A stretch of DNA of 64,000 nucleotides from Mucor racemosus (GCA_027405735.1 JAPEHQ010000019.1:873001-937000); one strand, 5' to 3'; shown: positions 1 through 12,126, counted from the first letter of the stretch. The notes: generated from the letters alone by a model not told the origin. A program made the numbers and translations.

Positions 1-2640
1 GATTTAGGATTATTCTTCTTTTTCTTCCCCATTCTTTTGTCAGTTCTTTTATTTATTATGTTTAAAGCTACAACGAAAAACCAATATTTTTTATAAACTG
101 AAATCAAGTAGCAGGTAAAAATACATGCTTTTCCTATTGTTTATTTGGAAATAAATTATTAACTGTTAATGTTAAGGGCACATTATAATATTTTCTCGCA
201 CAAAAAATGCATCCAAGACTTAGTCAGTTTGTTCCATCATCTACGTTATAATCAATAATTTTTTGGTCTAAAATCAATATTTACCTACTGAAAAATTGGT
301 GATTATAAAAGTATGCATAGTATTGGCTTGATTTGAATGAATGAATGAACTCATGTTAATCTATTTATTTTCTAAAAAATATTTGCTTCTATTTAGTGGC
401 CAACAATTAACCAAGAAGAGGAAAACAAGGTGTTATCTTGTACAGTATACCACTATGTACCAACTACAAAGGTACACTATAATCATTACCTGTTAATTGA
501 TTTTGCTAATAAATTGATTTTTATCTGCAAAAAGTAAAGACGTCTTCGGTTCAAAACGCTTGAAACAATTCAATTATGCTAATTTCCACGGTTTGCCATC
601 TCTTGCTCATTTAATAATTGCTACATTTGATTCTAATATTTTATTTATACCGATAATCGAGCCATTCGTCCATTAGAGTTATTAACTCATCACCCTTAAT
701 TAGCGTATCTATAATAACGTTCCATTATTAGCTCATGGTGGTATATAAAACTATTAAAAAGGGTCGTCTAATCTCAAATTTATCTGATTCAAATGCTGAT
801 GCTGAACTAGCATTAAATTAGTTGTGTTGAATCGCAATAAAGCAAGGCACTTTATTAAGACGATGTTGGTTTTCAGTGTATTTCAGTTAAGTTAAACAGA
901 TAAAGATATGGCTTATGCAGAGATCTATGAATGTGTGCGAGAGCTCAGATCTGTAGACACAAAAAACAATGATCCAAATTGTGATGCTTCGTCGACCTGT
1001 ACGAGATTTTTTTGTGACGATACCTGGTAGCTCAAGTGTAATTTAGGCATTCAATTGTCAAATATATCGGATCAAGACAAAGTTGGTTGATTGACATAAC
1101 GGATAACAAATGCAATGTCATTTATTGAATGGGTGGATGTAAGTCTAAAAAGCAAAGCTTACTTTTGAATAAATGTACCAATTATTCTGATTAACTTCAA
1201 TAGGTTCAAAAAGCATAGCTAAGAGTAAACTTTCTTACTAAATTGCATAATTTGATGTGCAGAAAAATCTTGAAGCATCTATACTTTTTTTTGGCAATGC
1301 TACTAATCATTGTTTAATATGACCGAATACTAATGAATTATTTAGAGAAAATAAAATTGGTACAAAACTGATACCCAAAGTATATCGAGGTTAAGATTGA
1401 TACAAGGTGAATTCATTGTGTATTGTGTATTTTGTAGGGAAAATCGCAACATTTTGATGGATAAAAATTACATGACCAAGATGTTGTTTTTGCCTCAGGA
1501 TTTTTAAAAAGGTTTGAAAGTATACTTCATCAAACTTATTTAGAAGTTAAATACCCACCATATGCTATTAGTATCATCTTGTTTTTTATTTTATTGTTGT
1601 ACTATTTAAAATCAAATTTTTCATAGCTTATAACAATGATAATGGGATGTTTCTGATCTTAGATTGGCATTTATCATAAGGCGGGATGATGATACATTTG
1701 ATACTACTTTTGATGGAACCAGTCGATTTAATTTATGAAATTTGAATGCAAATACCGAGGAACCATTTGTAAGTACTTGAGCTGGTTCTGTTAACGCATT
1801 GAATAAATTGGCTTGGGACAAAGAGGGTAAAAAAAACGGCAATAGGTCCCAGTGATGGCCACGTTATGTTTATAGTATTGGAGAAGTAAGACTAAAACCT
1901 AATGTAAATCACCTCTAGCGCAATAATAATTATAAAGTAAGACTATATTATCATTAAATAGACTACCACACAATATTAACATGTATAAAAATTTACAGTA
2001 GTAATAAGCTTGAATCAAGTGGGTACAGCATCGTAAATTCTTGAAAAAGTTCTCAAGTATTATAAAATCTCTTATTTTTAAGACTTACAAGGCTTATAAG
2101 CGGAATATTAATTTAGAAAATTATTTTTGTCCAGATCATCAATTTTGACATTTTTTAATTTTTTTTTTCTGGTTTTGCAAATTTAAAGTTAATTATCCCA
2201 CCAGCTATAAAAACAAAAAATATATACATATACAGAATTTACCGCTCTATTTTCTCAATAAAAAATAATACACATTTTTATTGCAGAATATTACATGAAA
2301 ATCCTTTAATCAAAAAAACGTTTTTGGGGCAAAAGTACAAAGTTTCATTACTTAACATTTAATATTAAGCTTTTATAAAATGCGTATTAACTATGGCTAC
2401 AATTTTCTCTCACAATGTAATATATTTAAACGTTGATTTTGGTATTAAAATTTGATTTTTCTATTTTTTGATCAAAATCATGAGTGTTGGTAAGCATAAA
2501 ATGAGTCACCAAAAATGTCCGCTAAAAAAACTAAATTTTCAGACCATACATGGTTAAATATAATAAATGTTAAAAAAAACGCTTTTTTATTTAAAATTTA
2601 TATATACCATAGTATAAGAGACTCAGCCGTTCAATCGTGC
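1..2640 (+). repeat. Dispersed repeat family A, copy 1 (cut by window start)
   Basis: Non-coding AT-rich repeat colinear with 22758-26743 (same strand), with 30040-31543 plus 34378-34562 (same strand) and, reversed, with 46065-44807 joined to 37524-35503. Shared landmarks include the stretch at 655-1150 and the block at 2090-2640. A decayed dynein intermediate chain fragment lies at about 1627-1886. The right end is cut by a reversed solo LTR at 2641. No long open frame and no transposase was seen, so the class of element is open: a non-autonomous DNA transposon or Helitron-like element is the best guess. Confidence 0.75.
1627..1886 (+). pseudogene. Dynein intermediate chain WD40 fragment, copy 1 (in repeat A)
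   Basis: Conceptual translation with frameshifts and stops gives pieces matching the C-terminal WD repeat of cytoplasmic dynein intermediate chain: a decayed Q/R-F-N-L-x-N-L-N-A-N-T-E-E-P-F, then LNKLAWDKEGK, a G-S-D-G-H-V-like segment and I-G-E. In the family the order is LWNLN..TE.P, ALN..RW, G..EG..YD.GE. Only the last part of the gene is present, and the fragment ends at a splice-donor-like gtaag, which suggests copying at DNA level. It cannot encode a protein. Confidence 0.75.
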
Positions 2641-2756
2641 TGTCGTATATTTTCAGGATTGATAAATAGTACTTAAGAAAAATACAATTATAAAAGAATG
2701 AGTAATTAATCAGTTCTTCAACTGTGTAATAAAAACAAGATATCGTTTATTTAGAT

Positions 2757-3119
2757 TAGGATTTCACAAACAACGCATCGTATTACAGTTAACCGAGTTT
2801 GACTACTTTAACGGGCCGTTTTTTATGCAAACCCGAATGAGGGTATTCGAGTTTCTTCTTTTCTTTTTTTGTTAGTTAAGCTCGAAAACAGGATTGAAAA
2901 AATACTTCAAGTTGTGAAACTGTCAAATATGCTATTATCAATTCATAATCCCATATTAACTTGACAATGTTGCTATTAACAGCCTCCTTAAGGCAAACCA
3001 ATACTTGCTCCCACCCCGTTTTTTATCTGGGTTACAAAAGAACGGGCCGTTTTCCAACTCGAATCGAATGGCCGTTTCCGTTAAAACTCGATTCAAACTC
3101 GAATCGAAGCCCATTCCTA
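2757..3119. mobile_element. hAT-like MITE, 363 bp
   Basis: Sits inside the solo LTR and is flanked by the 8-bp direct repeat atttagat (2749-2756 and 3120-3127). The ends are imperfect inverted repeats: taggattt at the left and the reverse complement taggaatgggc at the right. Eight-bp target duplication and TAGG-type ends are typical of hAT elements. The interior repeats the motif aacgggccgtttt near both ends. It has no coding capacity. Confidence 0.8.
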
Positions 3120-3376
3120 ATTTAGATATAAAAGTATGGCCTTTTATATTGATTTGACATTGAGATCCTGAGATGTAATTTAAGGCACTATTGAACCATT
3201 GGATCTGTTTGATAGTAATCTATGGATTGAAATGGATCAATCATAATTTAACCGTTCTTGCAGAGCTTGTGAGTTGTCTTGTTTCAATGCTGCGCTAAAT
3301 ATGCTTGGATGTTGATTTGATAGCTACTTGATTGGTTAACTGCTGGGATGAAATAATGTGGTGCCATAATTGAGGT

Positions 3377-3808
3377 TGTGGATTACATCCATTTAGATCT
3401 CCATTTCATCTGGTGTCTAACTTGAATTACGGCTGGGATAAATCAGGAATCACTTTGATTTGACATGTCTGATTGATACAGCAAGTAATCTTATAACCGA
3501 GATGTGGATCCTAGCAAATTATAATTATTGACCTGAATCATAAATACACCATTATTCAATATGGCCTGATTTCATTCATGATAAAATCAGGACCTAAAGA
3601 TATCGGGTAGATTATGGAAATGGCATGTTCCTATTTGTTCTCATTGATTTATAATATAGATTAGAAATTGTGTATAAATAGAAGGACATCTTCCTTTCAA
3701 AGAAGAATCAATTAAGTTCTACTTGATAATAAAAGCCTAACGTTATCTAGTCGAATTCCTATTGTTTTTTTATACTTTTTTCCCGTGAATATCTCTACCT
3801 GTTCCACA
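3377..3808. mobile_element. Solo LTR of a second LTR family, 432 bp
   Basis: Nested in the Gypsy solo LTR, flanked by the 5-bp direct repeat gaggt (3372-3376 and 3809-3813). It begins TGTGGA and ends TCCACA. It carries a TATA-like tataaatag near 3674 and an aataaaa signal near 3728, as expected for an LTR with promoter and polyadenylation site. A diverged reversed relative lies at about 28937-29290. Confidence 0.85.
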
Positions 3809-3976
3809 GAGGTCAAAGCGTTCTTGGTAATTACTGGATTAAACTTGATATGCTAGGAGTTTTTTATATCCGATATCAAGACTTGCACTTCAATACATGT
3901 CGTAGTCAATAGATTGTAAGGTGTATCGATACTGTAGAAGGTGATAATGTATGATACTAGTAGGTGGAATACAACA

Positions 3977-5140
3977 CAGGGCTTAATTTTTGTATTCACA
4001 AGATAGGTCTGATGGATTATTGCTACTCTGCATTTTTTGTTTTAGCAAAAAAATTTGTTTTTTTGTCAAGATAACCAAAACAATAGTTCTTATCACAGCT
4101 TAAAACCTATTATAACGGGGTTCCAAAATTTATTTGTTGAAATGAACGAAAAATGATTCAAAAAAACAAAATCGTTTAATGGCTGGTGAGTCGCAAAGTA
4201 AGTCGACCTAGCATATTAAATAGTTGTTGTACAGTTTTGGATTCTGCATCCATCTAAATAAAAATTAGACAAACATTTCACATTAAATTATGCGCAAAAT
4301 GCAATTGAAAGTTTGGATGTTTTTTGAAGATACACATCACTTTTTATAAGCATATTCAAAGTATAATAAACGGCAATAATGCGTAAAAAAAGTATCTATC
4401 GATTGAGCTATTATTTAACTTTTTAGCTACATTTTTAGTAGAGAAAACCAGATTTTTGTCTAATTTTTTTCAGATTCAGAATTTGGGATGAGGGTATATA
4501 AGGGAAAAATTGAGATTAGAAACGAGAGTATCTCTTTGTACACATTTTTGAGGATATCTCCACGAAAAATCAATATTTTAAAAAACTCAAAATTGGAGCT
4601 GCGAGAGCTTAACAAGCTTAATGACATGAATGCAAGAAAAATGTTGCTCAATTTAGCTAATTTTTTGAAACTTACTATAAAATGTCAAAAAAAAATGAAA
4701 AAAAATAAATGTGCTCAGAATTTTTTTATATTAAAATATGTTATAAAGCACTTTAAAATAAGTAAGTTTTATTATAAAAAAGTGTTAGTATAGCTTAATT
4801 TTTTCTGGAGATATGAAGCTTCAAAGTTTTCAATTCTTTAGCAGTGAAATACGCGTAAAAAATCTGAAACATTAGCACTGAAAAATTAATACCAACCGCA
4901 AAAGGTAGGATATTTTTGGATACTTCATTTTGGATTAAAATTGAACATCTCAGGTACATTGGCATATAATTTTTTCTTGGTGTTATTTAGTAAAGAAAAA
5001 AGTAGAGCAGGGATGAAATGTTGGACCTCTATTTCAGGAAAAAAGCAGTATGCGTTACCTGTCTTTGAGTCTTTTGTAAGATATAAAATATTTTCAGGAA
5101 CAAGTAGCATTGTGCACCATGCATTTTCCAAGTAGCTAGG
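3977..5140 (+). repeat. Dispersed repeat family B, copy 1
   Basis: About 1.15 kb of non-coding AT-rich sequence, colinear with 20540-22370 (same strand, interrupted) and with 55845-54700 (reversed). A conserved landmark is gaatttgggatgagg near 4480, 21740 and, reversed, 55330. Short open frames in all three copies are not conserved as protein. No clear terminal inverted repeats or target duplication was found. Confidence 0.75.
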
Positions 5141-5635
5141 AGCAGCCTAATAAGCTGAATTGGTTCACAAATAGTTAAACCATCGAGCCTCGTTGGATAG
5201 ATTAAAACCGAAATAATGAATCCTTAGACATTTCATTTGCTAAAAAGTCAAATAGCGAAATTGGGATATTTATATTGGCTGAAACCGCCCCCCGGCTTTG
5301 AGAAGCGGGGCCAACGATAGGCACCGCGATTTGAAAAATGCATTGTTTTAACCAGAAACTCGCTTTATTTGTCGTACGTATAACACAACACATTATGTAC
5401 ATGTTTTGCTGAAATAATTAATTAATATCTAAAAGTGCTATTGATTCTATATAAAAAGCAAAAAAAAAAAAAAAAAAAAAATTACATCTTGAATATTTTA
5501 CAGTCAAAAGAATAAAGTAATCAGTGATGATGGGGCCATCGTGATTTGATAACCGCACAGCCCGAATAAGCTTTCAATTTATTCACCACCCCTTAATTTT
5601 ATTTCATTTTTTCTATATACTCGTACATTTTCAAG
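5141..5635. other. Intergenic, promoter side of the HAD gene
   Basis: Contains a short GC-rich patch (5284-5330) able to fold with a gcggggc arm, unusual in this AT-rich setting, a run of about 21 A at 5460-5480, and a pyrimidine-rich stretch just before the start codon. No gene is supported. Confidence 0.4.
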
Positions 5636-7242
5636 ATGACCAGCATTTTGAATAAAGCGTTCACATTATATAGAAATCCAACAGCATGTAGTGGAATTTC
5701 TAGATGTATTTCCACCATCCAAAAACCAAATTATGCATTTGCTTTTGATATTGATGGTGTTTTGATAAAGGTAGATTCTCATAGCTTTTTTTTTATGCTG
5801 TATGTATTTGTGAAATCTAAACTAATATATATATAAAAAAGGGTAAACGTCGTATTCCTGAGGCCACTCGGTAAGAAGAATCTCCAAATTCATTTCATCA
5901 TAAAATCTAACCCTTTGATTGTGTTTATTTAGTGCTTTGAAATTATTGAATGGTGAAAATAACCAAAATAGGTATACTAACCGTGTAGCATACATATAAT
6001 TTCAAGAAATTCTAATCAAATATTAAAAGAAACATTCCTTTTGTTTTGTTGACAAATGGTGGTGGTGTCACTGAAGAAGAAAAAGCAAGACAAATCAGTG
6101 AATTGGTCGGTATCAAGGTAATGTATATGATGCTGCGATAAATTACGGAAGAGCTCTCACACACTCATAAAATACACTTAGATCGATCCAAAGCAAGTTG
6201 TTTTATCTCATTCTCCTATGCAAAACTTGGCAACCAAATACAACGACAAAAGAGTTTTGATTGTTGGCGGTAAAGGTCGTAATTGTTATGATGTAGCCAA
6301 AAAGTAAGAAACTCTTTATCCACATTGCAAGTATAATCAATTTAATTTTTTTTTTTTTTTTTTTTTTTTGACAGATATGGTTTCAAAGAGGCAGTGACAC
6401 CTCATGATATTATGCATTGGAATAGCTCATCTTGGCCTCATTCGACACCATCATCTGATTTATCCATATTAACCAGCAATGTGAGTTTTATTTAGATTTG
6501 TGATTAATAATGTATGTTTAATAGCCATATGCATTTATAGGTGCCTCTTGAGTTTTCTCGTTTACCAATTCATGCTGTCATGGTATTCCATGATACTTAT
6601 GACTGTAAGTAATAAATCATCTGTTGCATATTTCAAAATCCAACCTGATTTTATACATTTATCTTTAGGGGGAAGAGACCTTCAGATCATGCTTGATGCA
6701 TTATGTTCTCAAGATGGTATTATGGGTACCAGAAAATCCGATTACACAATCCAAGATGTCCCACTTTACTGGTCTAATGTAAACCTATCGCATTCATTAC
6801 TAAAGTAAATCTAACATTTATTTTTTCTTGAAAAAAAAAAAAACAGAATGATTTGATTTGGAGCACTGATTTTCCTGCACCTAGATTAGGTCAAGGAGCA
6901 TTCAAAATTGCACTTGATAGTTTATACAAGACTTTGACTGGAAATGAATTAAAATCTACATCTTTTGGTAAACCTCACGGAGCAACTTATCAATTTGCAG
7001 AGCAAGTACTTGAATCTATTCAACCCCAATCTGCCCAACGTAACAGAAGAGTTTATGCTGTTGGAGATAATCCTGCAGCTGATATTCAAGGCGCTAATGG
7101 ATATGGCTGGACCAGTGTACTTGTCCGTACTGGTGTTTTTACTAGTAAGGGTAATTCACCTGATTTCCCTGCTGATATTGTTTGTGAAAATGTCGAAGAA
7201 GCTGTAGAGAGTATCATTGCTCAAGAAGAAAAGCATCGTTAG
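5636..7242 (+). CDS. HAD-superfamily hydrolase, CECR5/HDHD5 (yeast YKR070W) type
   Basis: Nine exons: 5636-5770, 5842-5870, 5933-5971, 6030-6117, 6182-6303, 6375-6480, 6541-6604, 6669-6778, 6847-7242, giving 362 aa; all junctions are GT-AG and keep phase. HAD motif I is FDIDGVL (about residue 38), motif II is LLTNGGG, a conserved lysine lies in SFGKPHG, and the acidic loop is GDNPAADIQGANGYGW near the C terminus. This is the order of class IIA HAD phosphatases of the CECR5/YKR070W group. The basic, serine/threonine-rich first 30 residues look like a mitochondrial presequence, in line with the mitochondrial location of these proteins. The natural substrate is unknown. Exon 1 was fixed by the only ATG ahead of motif I. 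Confidence 0.92.
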
Positions 7243-7995
7243 AATAAAATTTAGACTTTGATAATGAATTAGAGTCCCGTTTTTGTTATATTGTAACTTT
7301 AAAAAAATGTTGCGGGTGCAAAATATACGATGTTTTAGTTTACTTTTTATATCCGAATACTTTGCTGTATAAAACATATGCATGTATTTTTTTCTGTTCT
7401 AAATCAAACAAATATCCTGAAGATATCATCGAAGATACAATAACATGTTGAAAAATCGGGCTACTGGAAATTCAAATTCCGTAGACATTGCTTTGATTTT
7501 AAAAAGTTTTTATATTTGTAAAATAGATGCTAATTTTGTATTTCTTTTTATTAAGAAATACGCTGATATATAAAATACAAGTTTGCATTTTTTATCTATG
7601 TTAAAATAACCAAATTCACTTGATATATATCATTTAACACCTGGGTGTGGCAAATTGTCTCTTTGTTTCCCGTGATGTCATTGGGTTATCAAATCTCTGC
7701 AGAATATGCTGTGTTGTTCTTTCCCGGACATCAATCTTGAAGAAAGTGGGGGTACATCTAACGGGTTGCTGGCCCAGAAAAAAAGCAAGGCCAAATGGGT
7801 TTGAAAGGTAAGAACGCAGAGAGACAGAGAGGAGGGGGGGTTGTATCAAAGAAAAAGAACGAAAAAAATCTTTCTTCTTTTAGTCAAATCTTACATTTAA
7901 CTTGATTCTAATATCTTTCTTGGCTCTTTTTTTTTTATTAGTAAAAAAAAAATAAATAACGATATATATGCAAATCCATTGAAAGAGGAAATATT
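7243..7995. other. Intergenic between the HAD and PPR genes
   Basis: About 750 bp. It holds the HAD gene 3' end and, from about 7630 to 7850, a less AT-rich stretch with purine-rich and G-rich runs (aggaggggggg near 7832), then pyrimidine runs and a TATA-like tatatatg close to the PPR start. No gene seen. Confidence 0.35.
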
Positions 7996-10770
7996 ATGTC
8001 TGTTCAATTAAGAGAGCCTATACGTTCACTTGGTCGACGACGAATAATTATTAGTAAAAAACCCTGGCCATTATATTTTCGATCAACTTTTACAGCTCAG
8101 GGCAATAACAACATAGCAACCCCTCACTCTATACCACCTACTAAATGGCCCATTATTTATCGAGCCTATAATACATCTACTGCTACTGCGACAACATCAA
8201 CAACTATATCAGAACAGGTCCCTGTCAAAAAAACCAGTACAACAATAACAACAGCACCAAAGTCAAATGCTTTAAAATTTTGGCAGCAATACCAACAACA
8301 ACAGCAACAACAAGCAAAAGATGCAATGACTAGCAAAGAGTTTGAACATCTTTTATCTACATTATTTCAACAAGCACAAACATCTTCTAGGAAATCTGTG
8401 TTTTGGAATCGTATTATTCAAGTCTATGAAACAGCAAATCAATTACAATTACATTCTACACCTAATATATATTTGACAGCCATGACAGCTTATGGACGTA
8501 TTGGAAATTCACAACAAGTAATGGCCTTGTTTAAAGAATACAAGAATCGATTTCGATTAAAGGATAATGCTCATCAACAATACTTTGCAGCCATTGTTGA
8601 TAGTAATGATTTTACAACAGCATTGAATGTGTTTCGAGACATTAAAAGTAATCCAAATTTGAGTGTGATGAATGCTTCGATTTGTTTAAAGGATTTAATT
8701 AATGCTTTATGTGTATCATCAACAAAAAAGAGTAATGTGTATATTGCAATCAAGGCAGTAGAAGAAATGAAACATTCCATGGCGGATTGGGATCCACAAT
8801 CTCGGCAACAAATCACTGAATCATTATGGCAAGGCTATCAAAAGTTATTACATAAATCTTTTGATACAGCAATTACACCTCTATCAGCCGAGACATTGCT
8901 TGCCACATACATTGAAAACCCATCAATTAGTACGAAAATTATACCTTGTCAACTATTTACCCTCTTCAATCTTTTATGTCATCAATCAAATGGTTTTGTA
9001 CCTACAGCGAAAACATGTAATTTGATGTTGGAGAATCAATTATTAGATAAAAAAAATTATGGTAGCGTGAAATGTGTTTTATCTTGGATGCAGAAATTAG
9101 ATATAGAGCCTACATCCAGCACGGTTGCCATTTTACTGAGGACATTTGGATCTCGTTTACCAATACATCAAGCCGAGCAGCTTTACGATAAATCATTAAA
9201 ACAAGGAGCAATAGATGCTGATTTCTTCAAGAATTATCTCAAGGTATTTGCAAGCGATGGAGCACTTGTTAAATCAGTTTTGAAAGATGTGCGGCAACAT
9301 GGAATTGAAGTAGATACAACATGGCATGCAACAATGACACAGAGTTTTGTACAAAGGGGAGAATTGGATCAAGGATTTAAATGGTTACAGCAAGTGAAAT
9401 GTAAAGATTTGGATTGTTTTGCTACTATTATGGAGGCTTGGTTACAACGAGGTCAATGGCAGAAATGTAGCTTGCATTATGAAACTCTCTTACAACAAGC
9501 AGAAAATGTGGATACGCATCGTCGCATTGTTAAATGTGCATTAGCAGCTGGATTTGCCGAAAATAAACCCCATTTATTAGACCATATCAAAATTAAGTTT
9601 ACACCAAACACGGTTATGCGCATTGTAAATAATTTACTCTGTTTGGAAAGTAAGCACGGACATGCGCTTGTTCCCGGTGGCATTATAGTTAAATCACTCA
9701 AAATGATGGAATCCAAGCTACACGTTTATTTGGATGCAGAAGGAATTCGTCGTATGATACTTGGATTAGGAAATCGTGGAAATTGTCAACATGCTTTTGC
9801 GGTATATAAATATGTAAGAGAAGGTGGACATGAACATGTGCGAGCCAAAAGATGTGCTAGTTCGCACATTTATTTAGCTTTAATGACTAGTGCAACCAAG
9901 AACAACGATATTAGAATTCTAGAAAGAGCTTGGGTAGATATGCAATATAGAAAACGATTTTATGGGAATAAATCCAAGGATAAGGAATTGCATACACTGG
10001 CTAGATATAATATACTTTTAAATGGATATGCATCTCAACTGCCAAAACCGGATTTAACTGGAGTGAAGCGGGTGTTTCAAAGATTACTGAATCAGCAACT
10101 TGCACCTGATACGGTTACTTATAATATTCTAATCAAAGCATTTGTAAATGCCAACAATATGGATGCAGCCAATCAAATCTTACAGCAGCAACCACAACGA
10201 CCACAACAGCAACCAAATATTCGGGCCACCAACACAATATTAAATGGTTGGATTATACAAAAGAATTGGGATCAAGTAGAGAAATTAGTCAAACAACAAC
10301 CTGTAGATATGGTGACATTTAATCTATTAATACAAAACTTTTTAAATTTGGACTCTAAATCAATGTCATACATGCATATACTTAAAAATAAGCATCAATG
10401 GCATGAATTAGATAAATTAAAAAAATCAAAACCCAACATGTCAAGTCAAACAATTTGGAGTATATTTGAATCTGCAACTGGATACACAAGACATGGAATA
10501 ACCAACTATAAACAAATTAGTATAAAGAATGAATCCAATTCATCACTATGCAAACAACTGAAACAATTAGAATCAAAACCATCTCCTCCTCCACCTACAT
10601 TACCACCTGTTGAATCTAAAAATGCTTTTGTCAAATTATTTTCAAAATCAACTGAAGCTGCTGCAGATCAAGTAACTTATAAATTATTTATGAAGGCTTT
10701 TGTGAATATAGGTGATTATGAAGCTGCGTCTGATGTTTATCAATGGATGCAATATAGCCTTAAATTGTAA
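7996..10770 (+). CDS. Pentatricopeptide repeat (PPR) protein, probably mitochondrial
   Basis: Single-exon frame of 924 aa. The N terminus (MSVQLREPIRSLGRRRIIIS) is arginine-rich without acids, as in a mitochondrial presequence, and is followed by a serine/threonine-rich linker and a glutamine run near residue 105. The body is helical with degenerate 35-residue repeats; the clearest are VTYNILIKAFVNANNMDAA near residue 705, a following A-T-N-T-I-L-N-G-W unit, and the last, VTYKLFMKAFVNIGDYEAA, at the C terminus. Such proteins bind organelle RNA and govern its stability, processing or translation. The RNA target cannot be read from the sequence, and no exact yeast counterpart is claimed. Low-complexity Q and P runs occur between repeats. 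Confidence 0.88.
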   Translation: MSVQLREPIRSLGRRRIIISKKPWPLYFRSTFTAQGNNNIATPHSIPPTKWPIIYRAYNTSTATATTSTTISEQVPVKKTSTTITTAPKSNALKFWQQYQQQQQQQAKDAMTSKEFEHLLSTLFQQAQTSSRKSVFWNRIIQVYETANQLQLHSTPNIYLTAMTAYGRIGNSQQVMALFKEYKNRFRLKDNAHQQYFAAIVDSNDFTTALNVFRDIKSNPNLSVMNASICLKDLINALCVSSTKKSNVYIAIKAVEEMKHSMADWDPQSRQQITESLWQGYQKLLHKSFDTAITPLSAETLLATYIENPSISTKIIPCQLFTLFNLLCHQSNGFVPTAKTCNLMLENQLLDKKNYGSVKCVLSWMQKLDIEPTSSTVAILLRTFGSRLPIHQAEQLYDKSLKQGAIDADFFKNYLKVFASDGALVKSVLKDVRQHGIEVDTTWHATMTQSFVQRGELDQGFKWLQQVKCKDLDCFATIMEAWLQRGQWQKCSLHYETLLQQAENVDTHRRIVKCALAAGFAENKPHLLDHIKIKFTPNTVMRIVNNLLCLESKHGHALVPGGIIVKSLKMMESKLHVYLDAEGIRRMILGLGNRGNCQHAFAVYKYVREGGHEHVRAKRCASSHIYLALMTSATKNNDIRILERAWVDMQYRKRFYGNKSKDKELHTLARYNILLNGYASQLPKPDLTGVKRVFQRLLNQQLAPDTVTYNILIKAFVNANNMDAANQILQQQPQRPQQQPNIRATNTILNGWIIQKNWDQVEKLVKQQPVDMVTFNLLIQNFLNLDSKSMSYMHILKNKHQWHELDKLKKSKPNMSSQTIWSIFESATGYTRHGITNYKQISIKNESNSSLCKQLKQLESKPSPPPPTLPPVESKNAFVKLFSKSTEAAADQVTYKLFMKAFVNIGDYEAASDVYQWMQYSLKL

Positions 10771-11179
10771 ATTTAGTATACCTTTTTAATTTTAATAAAA
10801 TCTGTAATTTTTTGCTTCTTTTTTTAAAAAATTGCTACTGGTAAAAATAAGACTCAGATTCAAGAAAAAAAAAACTGAGTGCTGATGTTTCAGAAATTAT
10901 TGTGGCTCACAAAAGTGAGATATTTCAGTTTACTTTTTTGGATCATGTAGATGAAAACCACTAGCTTATAGTGATGTTTTTGCTTTTTAAAAAAATGCAA
11001 AAAAACGCGGTTTTTATCAAGTTTTCATCTCTGAAAAGGGTTTATTCAAGAGTGACTTTTTTTCCTTTTTGTTTGTTCTTGTATCATGGTTGTATATTTT
11101 TGAAAGGACGCATCGCGAATAGCGAAACCACAACTTTTTGTATATACACACAATATAACAACGACAATATATAATAATA
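10771..11179. other. Intergenic between PPR and EAF7-like genes
   Basis: About 400 bp. An aataaaa signal near 10794 probably ends the PPR transcript. A short 67-codon open frame at 10971-11174 has no recognisable content. A TATA-like tatataa lies just before the next start. Nothing else seen. Confidence 0.4.
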
Positions 11180-12126
11180 ATGGACTCAGTAGCTGATAGC
11201 GAATCACCTTATACAAACAACCATGTAGATGATATTGTTAAAGTAGAAAATACTTTGATGGAAGTAGGGACTAATTTAAGTGAAAAAGAATGGGATGCAG
11301 GCATGGAATTAGCTTTGCTAAACGCTATTTCACGTTGTAAACCAGTTGGTAACAAAATTAAAAAAAAAAAAGCTCAAACTAGAATTTACTATTCAACCAT
11401 TTCTCGATTATTTAGGCATACATAAACATTTTAGAATTATTAGTGTTCAAAGACAATTTAATCAAAATAGCCCAGTTGCATGTAGCATTAAAGAAATTTG
11501 GCAACGTCTAGGAGACTTTTATGGCATGTCTGCATTAGATGAATTGGTAAATTGAAAAAAAAAAAAAGTCTATTTTTATCAGACTTTCTAATTTTATGAA
11601 TTAGGAAGAAGAGGATGAAGAGCAAGAGGAAGAAGAACGTGAAGAACAAGAAAAGAAAAAGGGCGATATAAAAAATGAATTTTCTTTACCATTGGATGAT
11701 TATGAACAATTAATATCAGAACATCGACAAGATGATCAATCCATATCATCTGTCCGAGAAGAAAGCGACACTACCAGTTCACCTGTTTTACCACCTACAA
11801 AACGTACCCGTACAAGTAAAAGAGACTCATCTCCTGCAAACTCAGTTACTGATTCAATTACATCTAATAACACTCCCGAACCCGAAGAAGGTTCGTACTC
11901 CCCAAATTTTTTTTTTTCAAGAGGTACCCCACTTTCTAATTATCTAAATCATGTAGGTAAACCATCAAGAAAATCATCTAGAGCTAGCAGTAAAGCAACA
12001 CCTGAACCAGTGAATAGAAATGCTGGGCGTAGAACAGGGAGGTCAACTAGTACTACTACATCTACTACAAATGCAGCAACATCATCCAGCAACCGAGGTA
12101 ATAAAAGACAGACCAAACGGAAATAA
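11180..12126 (+). CDS. EAF7: Eaf7/MRGBP-like subunit of the NuA4 histone acetyltransferase
   Basis: Exons 11180-11348, 11416-11546 and 11605-12126, giving 273 aa. Residues about 37-110 form the Eaf7/MRGBP domain: EKEWDAGMELALLNAI, then KPVGIHKHFRI across the first intron, then IKEIWQRLGDFYGM and ALDELEEEDE. The same order (W..E..LF.A....KPVG..KHF..I......S...IW..L...Y) marks the human and yeast proteins. Downstream is an acidic stretch and a serine-rich, basic tail ending in a run of K and R. The protein links to Eaf3/MRG15 in NuA4. Within exon 3, 11891-11956 (66 nt, T-rich, ctaat near its end, ending in tag) may be a further in-frame intron; its donor gttcgt is weak, so it is left as coding. 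Confidence 0.85.

Larger units (their letters stand above)
2641..3976 (-). mobile_element. Solo LTR of the Ty3/Gypsy element, with two nested insertions
   Basis: The reverse complement matches the 529-bp LTR found intact at 37525-38053 and 44273-44801: it begins tgtcgtatattttc here and ends ggaatacaaca. It is split by an hAT-like MITE (2757-3119) and a different solo LTR (3377-3808); removing both leaves about 530 bp. The flanks cgtgc and caggg do not match, so no target duplication is preserved. Several differences from the young LTRs show that it is older. Confidence 0.85.

Noticed and set aside
4488..4793. Open frame of 101 codons in family B copy 1
   Set aside because: The other two family B copies have frameshifts and stops at the same place, and the reversed strand is open as well, so it is a chance frame.
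5284..5330. GC-rich patch as a tRNA or small RNA gene
   Set aside because: It can form a short hairpin but lacks the tRNA arms and conserved T-loop bases.
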